Source: Candidatus Moranbacteria bacterium CG_4_8_14_3_um_filter_41_13
Lineage (GTDB): Bacteria > Patescibacteriota > Minisyncoccia > Moranbacterales > UBA1568
Direction of reading: 5' to 3'
NCBI GenBank assembly: GCA_002782305.1
Contig: PFHN01000092.1
Span: 7,345 to 33,496, forward strand
DNA length: 26,152 bases
In this document: positions 15,909-23,095 of the stretch, in pieces
How the letters are laid out: every line of letters starts with the position of its first letter
Numbering within the stretch: the stretch's first letter is position 1
Made by a program: the position numbers and the translations under genes
Notes under the pieces: model-generated
The model's database searches: none
What the model was told of the DNA's origin: nothing
The model's input: the letters and a program-made list of their open reading frames with translations, nothing else

Positions 15909-17873
15909 ATGCCACAAACTTTTTATATCGAATCTGACGAAGAAATCATCTCTGTGATTGGACGTTTGCATAAAACTGATTCCAATGAGATTTTGTTTGT
16001 TTTTCCGAAACGTGCGCTCGTACTTCAAAGTATCATCAATCTGCGCCTTCTTTCTCGTGAAGCAGAGAAATGTGGCAAAGAAATTGTCATTGTGAGTCAA
16101 GATGAAGTAGGAAGGATGCTCGCTGAAAAGGCTGGTATACCGACAGAAAATTATTCTGAGGATATTATGCAAAGAGCTACTCATCTTGAGCTTTCTTCAG
16201 AAATGTCTCCAGTTTCTCCGCAGAATATAAGAGAGGAAGCAAGTGAGATCGAGACTGATAGCGTGACACCGTCAAGTGCCGTACTTGGAACAAGTGATTT
16301 CTTCGGTTCACAAAAAAATATCGATTCCTTCGAGAGACAGAGGCCTACGTCTATTCCTGTACCAACAGAGAAGCCCGAATCTCTTTCTCTACGTATCAGA
16401 AATGCTTCACCGGAGAAACTGACAGCACTTAACTCAAAACGTTTTGATACAGGAAAAGTAGCTATTGCACCAAAGGCGGTTCCTCAGACCAAACCTCCTC
16501 TGCAAGTCGTGCCTCCTCTTAAGCCGGTATATGAAAATATCCCGCAGGAGCAATCTGTTCTCCCAAGACAGGAATCTACAACCAATGAACGATTGAAGAA
16601 TTTCTACGCACAAAAAACAAACGTTTTTCCACAGGCACCATTGTCTCAAATACCACAGAAGCGAGTAATGTCAGAAGCTCCTCAGAGTACTTCTGTTGAT
16701 AAGAAGGCGCGCATCGTATTTATCATTCTTGGTTTCATATCACTTCTTTCTCTGGCAAGTGTTGGCGCTTTCTTCTTTTTGCCAAAAGCAGAAATTACCC
16801 TCACTCCATATCTCGTCAAACAAACATTTGATAAAGAGTTTTCTGGGAAAATTGATGGTCAGGTGACTGATGAAAATATATTTGCTACTCGTATCGTCGA
16901 GAAAGACAAGGAAGTGTCTGTCATGGTTTCTGCTACCGGAAAATCAGAAGGATCAGGCCAGAAGGCTCATGGCACTGTGCAAATTATTAATAATTATAGC
17001 GCGGATACACAATCCCTCATTGCTACCACTCGGTTGGAAACATCTGACGGTAAACTTTTTCGATTGGAAACTGGCGTTGTGGTGCCAGGTATGAAAACTG
17101 TTGATGGGAAAACTGAAGCGGGAACAGTTGAAGCTCAAATTATTGCAGATCAGGTTGGTGAGGAATACAATATCAAAGAACCAGCCTCATTTTCTATATC
17201 AGGTTTCAAAGGTGGGGAGAAATACACGAAATTTACTGTACAATCAACAAAACCGATCACGGGTGGGGGGGTAGGAACTCTGTCCGACATGAATGTAGTG
17301 GAAAAAGTCGATCTCGACACTGCGCTTACGAATGCTAAGGAGAAAGCCAAAGAAATGTTCTTGACAGATATACGTAATGATATGCTGAAAAATGAAGCTC
17401 TTCTGGATGATCAGATAGAAGTGACCCCTATCGATATACCAGTACTTCCAGCACTTGGTTCTGTATCAAGTACATTTGAATATAAGGGATTATTTAAGGT
17501 AAAAGCACTCATCTTCGATGAGCAAAAAATCGAAGACATTATTACCAATGAGAACGAAAAACGAGCAAATAATATTCCTCTTCGAGTTGTTTCTCTTTTT
17601 CCGTCATATACCGGTTCTTTAGTTGATTTTTCTCTCAATACATTTCGTATCAAAGTGCAAACAGTACTAGACATGGAGTCATATATCGATAAAGAAAAAG
17701 TACGTATAAGCTTGCTCGGGAAGAAGGAAGCAGATCTCGAGTCTATCTTGAAAAATTTCCCAGAAATAAAGAATTTTAAACTGAATTTCTCTGTCGGCGG
17801 ACTTCTTCATACAATCCCAAATGATCCAGACCGCGTCTCTATCATTGTTCTCCCTGGAGAGTCTGGATTGTAG
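15909..17873 (+). CDS. Single-pass membrane protein of the baseplate J-like family found in Patescibacteria
   Basis: A 654-residue protein with three parts. Residues 1-85 form a compact alpha/beta domain (EEIISVIGRLH, EILFVFPKRALVLQS, KEIVIVSQDEVGRMLAEKAGIP), probably Rossmann-like and cytoplasmic. Residues 86-265 are a Pro/Ser/Gln-rich linker. A single membrane helix follows at about 268-292 (IVFIILGFISLLSLASVGAFFF). The rest is beta-rich and presumably outside the membrane; it contains GQKAHGTVQIINNYSA and GTVEAQIIADQVGEEYN, which resemble proteins I recall being annotated as 'baseplate J/gp47' in Candidate Phyla Radiation genomes. No other phage tail gene is nearby, so I read it as a cell-envelope protein and not a prophage remnant. 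Its position after an actin-fold ATPase gene suggests that the cytoplasmic domain could contact that ATPase. The function is unknown. Confidence 0.62.
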   Translation: MPQTFYIESDEEIISVIGRLHKTDSNEILFVFPKRALVLQSIINLRLLSREAEKCGKEIVIVSQDEVGRMLAEKAGIPTENYSEDIMQRATHLELSSEMSPVSPQNIREEASEIETDSVTPSSAVLGTSDFFGSQKNIDSFERQRPTSIPVPTEKPESLSLRIRNASPEKLTALNSKRFDTGKVAIAPKAVPQTKPPLQVVPPLKPVYENIPQEQSVLPRQESTTNERLKNFYAQKTNVFPQAPLSQIPQKRVMSEAPQSTSVDKKARIVFIILGFISLLSLASVGAFFFLPKAEITLTPYLVKQTFDKEFSGKIDGQVTDENIFATRIVEKDKEVSVMVSATGKSEGSGQKAHGTVQIINNYSADTQSLIATTRLETSDGKLFRLETGVVVPGMKTVDGKTEAGTVEAQIIADQVGEEYNIKEPASFSISGFKGGEKYTKFTVQSTKPITGGGVGTLSDMNVVEKVDLDTALTNAKEKAKEMFLTDIRNDMLKNEALLDDQIEVTPIDIPVLPALGSVSSTFEYKGLFKVKALIFDEQKIEDIITNENEKRANNIPLRVVSLFPSYTGSLVDFSLNTFRIKVQTVLDMESYIDKEKVRISLLGKKEADLESILKNFPEIKNFKLNFSVGGLLHTIPNDPDRVSIIVLPGESGL

Positions 17874-17879
17874 AACTCT

Positions 17880-17908
17880 TTGCGTTAAAACGAAATAATT
17901 GCTAGACT
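17880..17908 (+). promoter_or_regulatory. Predicted promoter of the small coiled-coil gene
   Basis: TTGCGT at 17880-17885, exactly 17 bases, and TAGACT at 17903-17908. ATG 17921 follows 12 bases after the -10 box, so the leader would be about six bases. Confidence 0.55.
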
Positions 17909-17920
17909 ATTTTCTACCCT

Positions 17921-18190
17921 ATGAATAACCTATCGGATATCGAACAAGCACGAAGAAGATCAGAAATTCAGAAGTTCCAGTTTGAACTTTTTTCTTTGCA
18001 GTCGGATGCAAAAATATTAGAGAAGAAATATACGGATCTGGAAACGGAAATCAGACAAGTCTATATGCAAATGAATCGTCTAAAATCGGAATTAGCCACC
18101 AAAGAAGTGGCTCTTCAGGCTTCGAAAAGAGAGATGGATCGAGCGAATGAGGAAATTATTCATATAAAGAGACAGATGAATGCTCTCTAG
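17921..18190 (+). CDS. Small coiled-coil protein, function unknown
   Basis: An 89-residue, highly charged protein that is helical throughout. Heptad-like spacing of Leu, Ile and Met (for example FELFSLQSDAKILEKKYTDL and then QVYMQMNRLKSELATKEVAL) predicts one long coiled coil from about residue 15 to 87. There is no signal peptide or membrane segment. I do not recognise a family. It has its own promoter, lies 47 bases after the J-like membrane protein gene and 33 bases before alaS. A scaffold or adaptor role with its upstream neighbours is conceivable but unproven. Start and stop are well defined by the promoter and the short flanking gaps. Confidence 0.75.
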   Translation: MNNLSDIEQARRRSEIQKFQFELFSLQSDAKILEKKYTDLETEIRQVYMQMNRLKSELATKEVALQASKREMDRANEEIIHIKRQMNAL

Positions 18191-18223
18191 TAAGCGAGAG
18201 ATTAATGCACTTAGAATGATGTT

Positions 18224-20074
18224 ATGAAAGATATACGCACGACTTACTTAGAGTTTTTTAAGGATAGAGGGCATACAATTATTCCTTCGGCGCTCCTTGT
18301 CCCCGACAATGATCCAACAACACTCTTTACGGGATCCGGTATGCAACCTATCGTACCGTATCTTCTCGGCACCCTGCATCCTTTGGGTTCACGCATTACC
18401 GATTCGCAGAAATGTTTCAGAGCGCAAGATATCGAGGAAGTGGGAGACAATCGCCACACCACTTTTTTTGAGATGCTGGGTAATTGGTCCTTTGGTGACT
18501 ATTTCAAACAAGAGCAAATAACATGGATGTGGCAGTTTCTGACAAAGGAAATTGGACTTGATCCGAAGTATCTTTCTTTCACCTGTTTTCGTGGGAATGA
18601 AGCACTCGGTATTCCGAAAGATACAGAATCAGCGCTACTGTGGCAGAGGCTTTTTGCTGAAAGTGGTATCGAAGCGAAAATAGGAGAAGATCCAGAAAGA
18701 ACAGGCATAGAGGAGGGCGAAAAGATTTTTTATTATTCCGAAAAGAAAAATTGGTGGAGTCGTGCTGGTATACCAAATAATATGCCCGAAGGTGAACCTG
18801 GGGGTCCTGATACAGAAATGTTTTGGGATTTTGGCATATCACTTGGTCTTCATGAGAAGTCACCTTGGAAAGATAAACCGTGTCATGTGAATTGTGATTG
18901 TGGTCGGTTTATGGAAATCGGCAACAATGTGTTTATGGAATATAAGAAGACGGCAAGTGGTTTTGAAAAACTCGCCCAAAAGAATGTTGATTTTGGCGGA
19001 GGACTGGAGAGACTCATCGCAGCCAAAGGAAATAATCCTGATATGTTTTACGGATATATTTTTGATACCCTTCGTCATACTATCGAAGAGCTTGCTCAGA
19101 AGAAATATGGTGAAGATGAAAAATATACCTATGCTTTTCGGGTAGTGATGGATCATATACGTGCTGGAGTATTTCTCATCGCTGATGGAGTAGTGCCATC
19201 CAATACTGATCAGGGATATGTGCTTCGAAGACTCCTTCGTCGTGCGGTCAGGTATGCTGATATACTCGGTATTACCTCTGGATCTCTCGCTTCCTTTGTA
19301 ATACCAGTGAAGGAAACATATCAGCAGTCATACCCGTATTTGGAAGACAAAGAAGAATATATAAGCTCTATCATCCGTACCGAAGAAGCAAAATTCAGAG
19401 AAACGCTTACGCGAGGAATAAAAGAACTTGAGAAGCGTTTGAGTAACAGCATACTCACTGGCATTGATGCCTTTGAACTTTTTTCTACGTATGGTTTTCC
19501 TTTTGAAATGACAGAGGAAATAGTGAAGGAACAAGGAAAAAGCATCAATCGCGTGGCATTTCAGAAAGAGTTTGAGAAACATCAAGAATTATCACGTTCT
19601 GCGAGCGCTGGAAAATTCAAAGGTGGTCTCGCGGATCAGAGTGAAATGTCGGTGAAATATCATACTGCGACCCATCTCCTGCAACAAGCTCTAAGAGAAG
19701 TGCTCGGTAACCATATTGCACAAAAGGGGAGTAATATCACGCCAGAACGGTTGCGTTTTGATTTTTCTCATCCTGAGAAGATGACTGACGAACAGAAAAG
19801 GCAAGTAGAAGATATTGTGAATGCGAAGATTGAAGAACGGTTAGTAGTCACCTATCAGGATCTTCCAAAAGAAGAAGCAGAAAAGCTTGGTGCTATTGGA
19901 CTTTTTGAAGAGAAATATGGAGAAAAGGTACGCGTGTATAAGATAGGGGATTTTAGTCTCGAGTTTTGTGGTGGTCCTCATGTCAAAAATACTGGTACAT
20001 TAGGACACTTCAAGATTGTGAAAGAAGAAGCATGCTCAGCAGGTATTCGCCGTATCAAGGCTATTTTGGAATAG
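18224..20074 (+). CDS. alaS: Alanine-tRNA ligase lacking the C-terminal C-Ala (DHHA1) domain
   Basis: Class II synthetase that charges tRNA-Ala. The start is canonical (TTYLEFFKDRGHTIIPSALLVP), followed by DPTTLFTGSGMQPIVPYLLG, the motif 2 region ITDSQKCFRAQDIEEVGDNRHTTFFEM without a break, and RLLRRAVRYADILG of the tRNA-recognition domain. The editing domain has the zinc-binding pairs His480/His484 (HTATH) and Cys582/His586 (CGGPH; commonly CGGTH). The protein ends at residue 616, right after GIRRIKAILE. E. coli AlaRS is about 875 residues, so the C-terminal domain that links editing and aminoacylation is missing. Since the stop is followed by a proper rplU promoter, this is a natural short form rather than a broken gene. 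Confidence 0.95.
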   Translation: MKDIRTTYLEFFKDRGHTIIPSALLVPDNDPTTLFTGSGMQPIVPYLLGTLHPLGSRITDSQKCFRAQDIEEVGDNRHTTFFEMLGNWSFGDYFKQEQITWMWQFLTKEIGLDPKYLSFTCFRGNEALGIPKDTESALLWQRLFAESGIEAKIGEDPERTGIEEGEKIFYYSEKKNWWSRAGIPNNMPEGEPGGPDTEMFWDFGISLGLHEKSPWKDKPCHVNCDCGRFMEIGNNVFMEYKKTASGFEKLAQKNVDFGGGLERLIAAKGNNPDMFYGYIFDTLRHTIEELAQKKYGEDEKYTYAFRVVMDHIRAGVFLIADGVVPSNTDQGYVLRRLLRRAVRYADILGITSGSLASFVIPVKETYQQSYPYLEDKEEYISSIIRTEEAKFRETLTRGIKELEKRLSNSILTGIDAFELFSTYGFPFEMTEEIVKEQGKSINRVAFQKEFEKHQELSRSASAGKFKGGLADQSEMSVKYHTATHLLQQALREVLGNHIAQKGSNITPERLRFDFSHPEKMTDEQKRQVEDIVNAKIEERLVVTYQDLPKEEAEKLGAIGLFEEKYGEKVRVYKIGDFSLEFCGGPHVKNTGTLGHFKIVKEEACSAGIRRIKAILE

Positions 20075-20078
20075 AGGT

Positions 20079-20107
20079 TTGACAGTTTGGCAGAAATACC
20101 GTATAGT
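20079..20107 (+). promoter_or_regulatory. Near-consensus promoter of rplU
   Basis: TTGACA at 20079-20084, 17 bases, TATAGT at 20102-20107. The predicted start is near 20114, giving a 26-base leader to ATG 20140. Confidence 0.8.
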
Positions 20108-20139
20108 GAACAGGTATATAAATGACTTACTTTTGGCAT

Positions 20140-20448
20140 ATGCTCGCGATTATCAGAACTGGTGGAAAGCAGTACAAGGTTTCCGAAGGACAGAAAGTGA
20201 AAATTGAAAAATTGGAAAAAGAAGTGGGTGATACCGTCACTTTTGAAGTGCTTTTCACAGGTGATGAAAAAGATGTGCAAGTCGGTACTCCTGTGTTAAC
20301 AAAAGCCGTCGTGGAAGGAAAAGTGATTGCTCAAGATCGTCATGACAAAGTGAAAGGTATCAAACATAAAGCCAAGAAGCGTTATCTCGTCCGTTTCGGT
20401 CACCGCCAATCGTACACCGAAGTAGAGATTACGAAAATTACTGCCTAA
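20140..20448 (+). CDS. rplU: 50S ribosomal protein L21
   Basis: Large-subunit protein that binds 23S rRNA. Its 102 residues start with the family signature LAIIRTGGKQYKVSEGQ, followed by VGDTVTFEVLF, GTPVLTKAVVEGKV, and the basic RNA-binding end KHKAKKRYLVRFGHRQSYTEVEITKI. An in-frame ATG six codons upstream (20122) is less likely, because L21 normally begins M-x-A-I-I right before TGGKQ. The gene stands alone between its own strong promoter and a strong terminator. Its common partner rpmA lies elsewhere in the window. Confidence 0.96.
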   Translation: MLAIIRTGGKQYKVSEGQKVKIEKLEKEVGDTVTFEVLFTGDEKDVQVGTPVLTKAVVEGKVIAQDRHDKVKGIKHKAKKRYLVRFGHRQSYTEVEITKITA

Positions 20449-20465
20449 GCTTCTTCTAAAATTTT

Positions 20466-20499
20466 AAAGCCCGTATGGATGATACCTTACGGGCTTTTT
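20466..20499 (+). terminator. Intrinsic terminator of rplU
   Basis: A perfect ten-pair GC-rich stem (20466-20475 with 20488-20497), a 12-base loop and a T tract to 20499. It lies 18 bases after the rplU stop. Confidence 0.9.
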
Positions 20500-20512
20500 C
20501 TTTTGTTCTTAT

Positions 20513-20737
20513 TTATATCCTTATTCGAATTGGTTTTGGTGGTGGGAGTTGTTCCTTCTTCATACAGAAGGAATAGAAATATTCCCCTTCTAAATACTTG
20601 AATTCTCCCAAGATAATGTCTCGGCATCGTGTGCAAAGCGATTCCTCAGGAAGAATCATAAGACCACTCCCTTCAACTACTTCGTAGGGGATGAAGTTTC
20701 CCTCCATCCCTGGTTCAAAAGGTATCAGATGAGCCAT
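20513..20737 (-). CDS. Small Cys-containing protein, function unknown
   Basis: A 74-residue protein that I cannot place in a family. Cys35 and Cys38 form a CxxC (CTRC), and Cys58 could supply a third metal ligand, so a small zinc-ribbon-like site is possible but incomplete. The C-terminus is Pro-rich with a PPP run, then basic and Ile-rich (KPIRIRI). The start at 20737 is firm: the plus-strand CTCCTC at 20743-20748 is a GAGGAG Shine-Dalgarno on this strand, five bases from the ATG. That is the clearest ribosome binding site in the window. It lies 75 bases after the recR stop and may share that transcript. Confidence 0.68.
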   Translation of the reverse strand: MAHLIPFEPGMEGNFIPYEVVEGSGLMILPEESLCTRCRDIILGEFKYLEGEYFYSFCMKKEQLPPPKPIRIRI

Positions 20738-20742
20738 TTTTA

Positions 20743-20748
20743 CTCCTC
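20743..20748 (-). promoter_or_regulatory. Strong Shine-Dalgarno (GAGGAG) of the small Cys-containing gene
   Basis: GAGGAG on the minus strand, five bases before ATG 20737. It decides the start and is unusual here, since most neighbouring genes show no Shine-Dalgarno. Confidence 0.7.
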
Positions 20749-20812
20749 GGTTAGTTGAAAAAAGAAAAACGAGACTAATAACTTATTCAATAAAAAAAGG
20801 TACTCACTAATA

Positions 20813-21409
20813 TTATTCCAGTTCCTTGCGATTTGTCAAGGATGCAGAGAGAGTCATCTCGTCGGCGTATTCGATATCACCACCGGTCGCCATACCGCGT
20901 GCGATACGTGTTACTTTAATATGAAACGGCTCAAGTTTCTTTTTGAGATAAAGAGCAGTCATATCACCTTCGGTTGTCGGATTGGTAGCGAGGATTACCT
21001 CTGTGATATGCTCATCTTCTACACGATGGAGGAGTTCTGTAATACGAAGATTATTACTATTGTCATTCCTGCCACTTTCTATCAGCCCTCCTAAGACGTG
21101 ATAGAGTCCTTGGTATGATCCGATACGTTCGATAGCGATAACATCGAGTGGTTCTTCGACGAGGCAGAGGGTATCAGTTTGCCTCTTAGGATCAGCACAG
21201 ATCATACAGAGATCACTTTCGGCAATATGAAAACAACGTTTACAACTTTTGAGATGATGGAGTGCCTCGAAACTTTCGGCGAAACCCTGGAGTCTCTCCT
21301 CGTCTTGTTTGAATAAATAGAGAACAATACGTTCAGCCATTTTTGGTCCGACAGAGGGGAGCGATGCAAAATGCGCTATGAGCGATTGAAAAACTTTTGG
21401 ATAGTGCAT
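20813..21409 (-). CDS. recR: Recombination protein RecR
   Basis: DNA-binding clamp of the RecFOR pathway, which helps load RecA at single-strand gaps. The 198 residues begin with the helix-hairpin-helix segment LIAHFASLPSVGPKMAERIVLYL, followed by a four-cysteine zinc finger (CKRCFHIAESDLCMIC). The Toprim domain is CLVEEPLDVIAIERIGSYQGLYHVLGG and then VILATNPTTEGDMTALYL. The C-terminal Walker-B-like segment is TRIARGMATGGDIEYADEM without a break. I set the start at ATG 21409 because RecR is about 200 residues long and starts just before the HhH region. The longer open frame would run into the non-coding inverted repeat upstream. Confidence 0.95.
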   Translation of the reverse strand: MHYPKVFQSLIAHFASLPSVGPKMAERIVLYLFKQDEERLQGFAESFEALHHLKSCKRCFHIAESDLCMICADPKRQTDTLCLVEEPLDVIAIERIGSYQGLYHVLGGLIESGRNDNSNNLRITELLHRVEDEHITEVILATNPTTEGDMTALYLKKKLEPFHIKVTRIARGMATGGDIEYADEMTLSASLTNRKELE

Positions 21410-21481
21410 AATATATTCGATTTTTATGTGAGTATTTTTATTGAATAGAGGATAAAGAGCAATCTTTCTCGAAAGGATTTT

Positions 21482-21627
21482 TGTATCTGACAGAGAATCT
21501 TTTTGAGAAGCCTGAAGTTTTTTCAAGCATGGTTCCGTCTTCTGAGACAGATTGAAAAAAGTTCACGCAAGGAGCCTGTCCGCTGGGACAAGATACTGGT
21601 TCTCAGAAAGATTCTCTGTCAGATACA
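21482..21627. repeat. 146-bp inverted-repeat element / candidate structured RNA between dnaB and recR
   Basis: Arms 21482-21509 and 21600-21627 pair over 28 consecutive positions. Read as plus-strand RNA there are 27 Watson-Crick pairs and one U-G pair (21503 with 21606). Read on the minus strand the same position is an A-C mismatch, which weakly favours a plus-strand RNA. Inside, 21510-21526 pairs with 21552-21568 (15 of 17 positions) and is capped by a small stem 537-540/545-548. A separate five-pair hairpin with a GCTG loop lies at 21577-21590. The result is a long closing helix, an arm and a side hairpin. Candidates are an undescribed RNA, a 6S-like RNA (similar overall plan, but shorter and without a recognisable sequence match), or a MITE with 28-bp terminal repeats. 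I found no target duplication. The whole 237-base gap contains no gene. Confidence 0.7.
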
Positions 21628-21646
21628 CTCCTTTCTCATTTTTCGA

Positions 21647-23005
21647 TTAGTCGTTATGGAGTTTCTCGAGTGATCGGAAAGATGCAGAATTGTCGTCGAA
21701 GAAAAGTTGGATTTTTCCGACGGGTCCGTTACGATGTTTAGCAATAATGATATCAGCAATATTCTTATTTGGTGTATCTGGTTTGACGCGGTCCTCACGA
21801 TAGAGGAAGAGTACAACGTCAGCATCCTGTTCGATAGATCCAGATTCACGGAGGTCGGAGAGTTTTGGTATCTGATCAGGGCGGGATTCGACAGCACGCG
21901 AAAGCTGTGAAAGAGCGATGATAGGAATGTTAAGTTCACGGGCGAGCTGTTTCAATCCACGAGAGATTTCTGATATTTCTTGAACGCGGTTATCGCCTTT
22001 ACTGCTACGACCTTCCATCAGCTGGAGGTAGTCGATGATGATGAGTCCGAGACTATGTTCAGCCTGGAGGCGCCTCGCCATCGTTCTCATTTCCATAATG
22101 TTGAGTGATCCAGAATCATCAATGAATATAGGGGCTTCGGAAAGGACACCCATAGCGTCAGAAATACGTTCAAAATCGTTATTTGGCCCTTCACTTGAGA
22201 GTTTACCGGTACGAAGCTTCCAAAGGTCTACAGAGGCTTGTGAAGCGATCATACGGTCAACGAGTTGATCTGAACCCATTTCAAGAGAGAAAATACCAAC
22301 AGGTACTTTGGAATAAATACCTACTTGTCTAGCAATATCAAGGGCAAAAGAAGTCTTTCCAACCGATGGTCTGGCACCGAGAATAATGAGATCAGATTTT
22401 TGAAGTCCTGCGAGGATGCCATCAAGATCAGGGAAATGGGTCTGCACCCCGCGGAAAGTATGATCACTTTTGTGCAGTTCGTCGATACGATTGAAAGCAA
22501 CTTCCAAAATAGATTTGATAGGAATGAAATCTTGTTTGATATATTTCTGGGAAACGGCAAATATTTTTTGCTCTGCTTGATCGAGGAGTTTCTGCACGTC
22601 TTCCGATTCATCATATCCGAGTTCGACGATATCACTTGCCGCACCAATGAGACGACGAAGCATCGCTTTTTTCTGTACTACTTTGGCATAGTGGACCACA
22701 TTGGTCGCTGATGGCACAGAGTTCACGAGTGAGGCGAGGTAATTCGAACCGCCAACCTTTTCCAGTTTACCTTTTTCTTCGAGTTTGTTTGCGAGAGAAA
22801 GAACATCGATAGGTTCACGTTCTTCGTACAAAGCAAGCATCACTTCATAGATGAGGTTGTGATCATCTTTGTAGAAATCACCAACTTTGATCAGATCAGC
22901 GATTTTGATAACAGCATCCTTGTCCAGCATCAAAGAACCAAGAACAGAGGTTTCGGCTTCGAGATTGTGTGGTGGAACGCGGAGATGTTCGGTTGCTTTG
23001 GCCAT
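21647..23005 (-). CDS. dnaB: Replicative DNA helicase DnaB
   Basis: Hexameric helicase that unwinds the replication fork. The N-terminal domain begins LRVPPHNLEAETSVLGSLM and contains PIDVLSLANKLEEKG and YLASLVNSVPSATN. The RecA-like C-terminal domain has Walker A (GARPSVGKTSFALDIA), FSLEMGSDQLVDRM, Walker B (LIIIDYLQLM), LKQLARELNIPIIALSQLSR and the arginine-finger region LSDLRESGSIEQDADVVLFLYRE without a break. The end is KHRNGPVGKIQLFFD. Length is 452, as usual, with no intein. I set the start at ATG 23005, since DnaB proteins begin about ten residues before PPHN and a near-consensus promoter lies just upstream. The element between dnaB and recR begins 20 bases after the stop. Confidence 0.96.
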   Translation of the reverse strand: MAKATEHLRVPPHNLEAETSVLGSLMLDKDAVIKIADLIKVGDFYKDDHNLIYEVMLALYEEREPIDVLSLANKLEEKGKLEKVGGSNYLASLVNSVPSATNVVHYAKVVQKKAMLRRLIGAASDIVELGYDESEDVQKLLDQAEQKIFAVSQKYIKQDFIPIKSILEVAFNRIDELHKSDHTFRGVQTHFPDLDGILAGLQKSDLIILGARPSVGKTSFALDIARQVGIYSKVPVGIFSLEMGSDQLVDRMIASQASVDLWKLRTGKLSSEGPNNDFERISDAMGVLSEAPIFIDDSGSLNIMEMRTMARRLQAEHSLGLIIIDYLQLMEGRSSKGDNRVQEISEISRGLKQLARELNIPIIALSQLSRAVESRPDQIPKLSDLRESGSIEQDADVVLFLYREDRVKPDTPNKNIADIIIAKHRNGPVGKIQLFFDDNSASFRSLEKLHND

Positions 23006-23033
23006 GATAGTCTGTGTCTTTAAAGGTTTGTCT

Positions 23034-23062
23034 ATTATACTGCAATACGAGAGGGAATTCAA
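23034..23062 (-). promoter_or_regulatory. Near-consensus promoter of dnaB
   Basis: On the minus strand: TTGAAT (23062-23057), 17 bases, TATAAT (23039-23034). The predicted leader is about 23 bases to ATG 23005. Confidence 0.78.
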
Positions 23063-23067
23063 CTAAT

Positions 23068-23095
23068 AAAAAACGCTTTGTCTGAAGGTTTTTTT
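23068..23095 (-). terminator. Possible intrinsic terminator of cysS
   Basis: Seven A-T/C-G pairs (23094-23088 with 23074-23068) with an imperfect inner part, then a T run on the minus strand. It starts at the cysS stop and ends just before the dnaB -35. The stem is AT-rich, so it may be weak. Confidence 0.4.

Noticed and set aside
15909..17873. Prophage or tail-like particle inferred from the baseplate J-like gene
   Set aside because: No other tail, sheath, capsid, integrase or lysis gene is nearby. The protein has a membrane helix and an N-terminal cytoplasmic domain, which points to a cell-envelope protein.
21482..21627. Retron-like RNA, SRP RNA, tmRNA or RNase P RNA
   Set aside because: No reverse transcriptase is nearby. 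The SRP GGAA-loop motif, the tmRNA CCA end and RNase P conserved blocks are not found on either strand, and the length does not fit tmRNA or RNase P.
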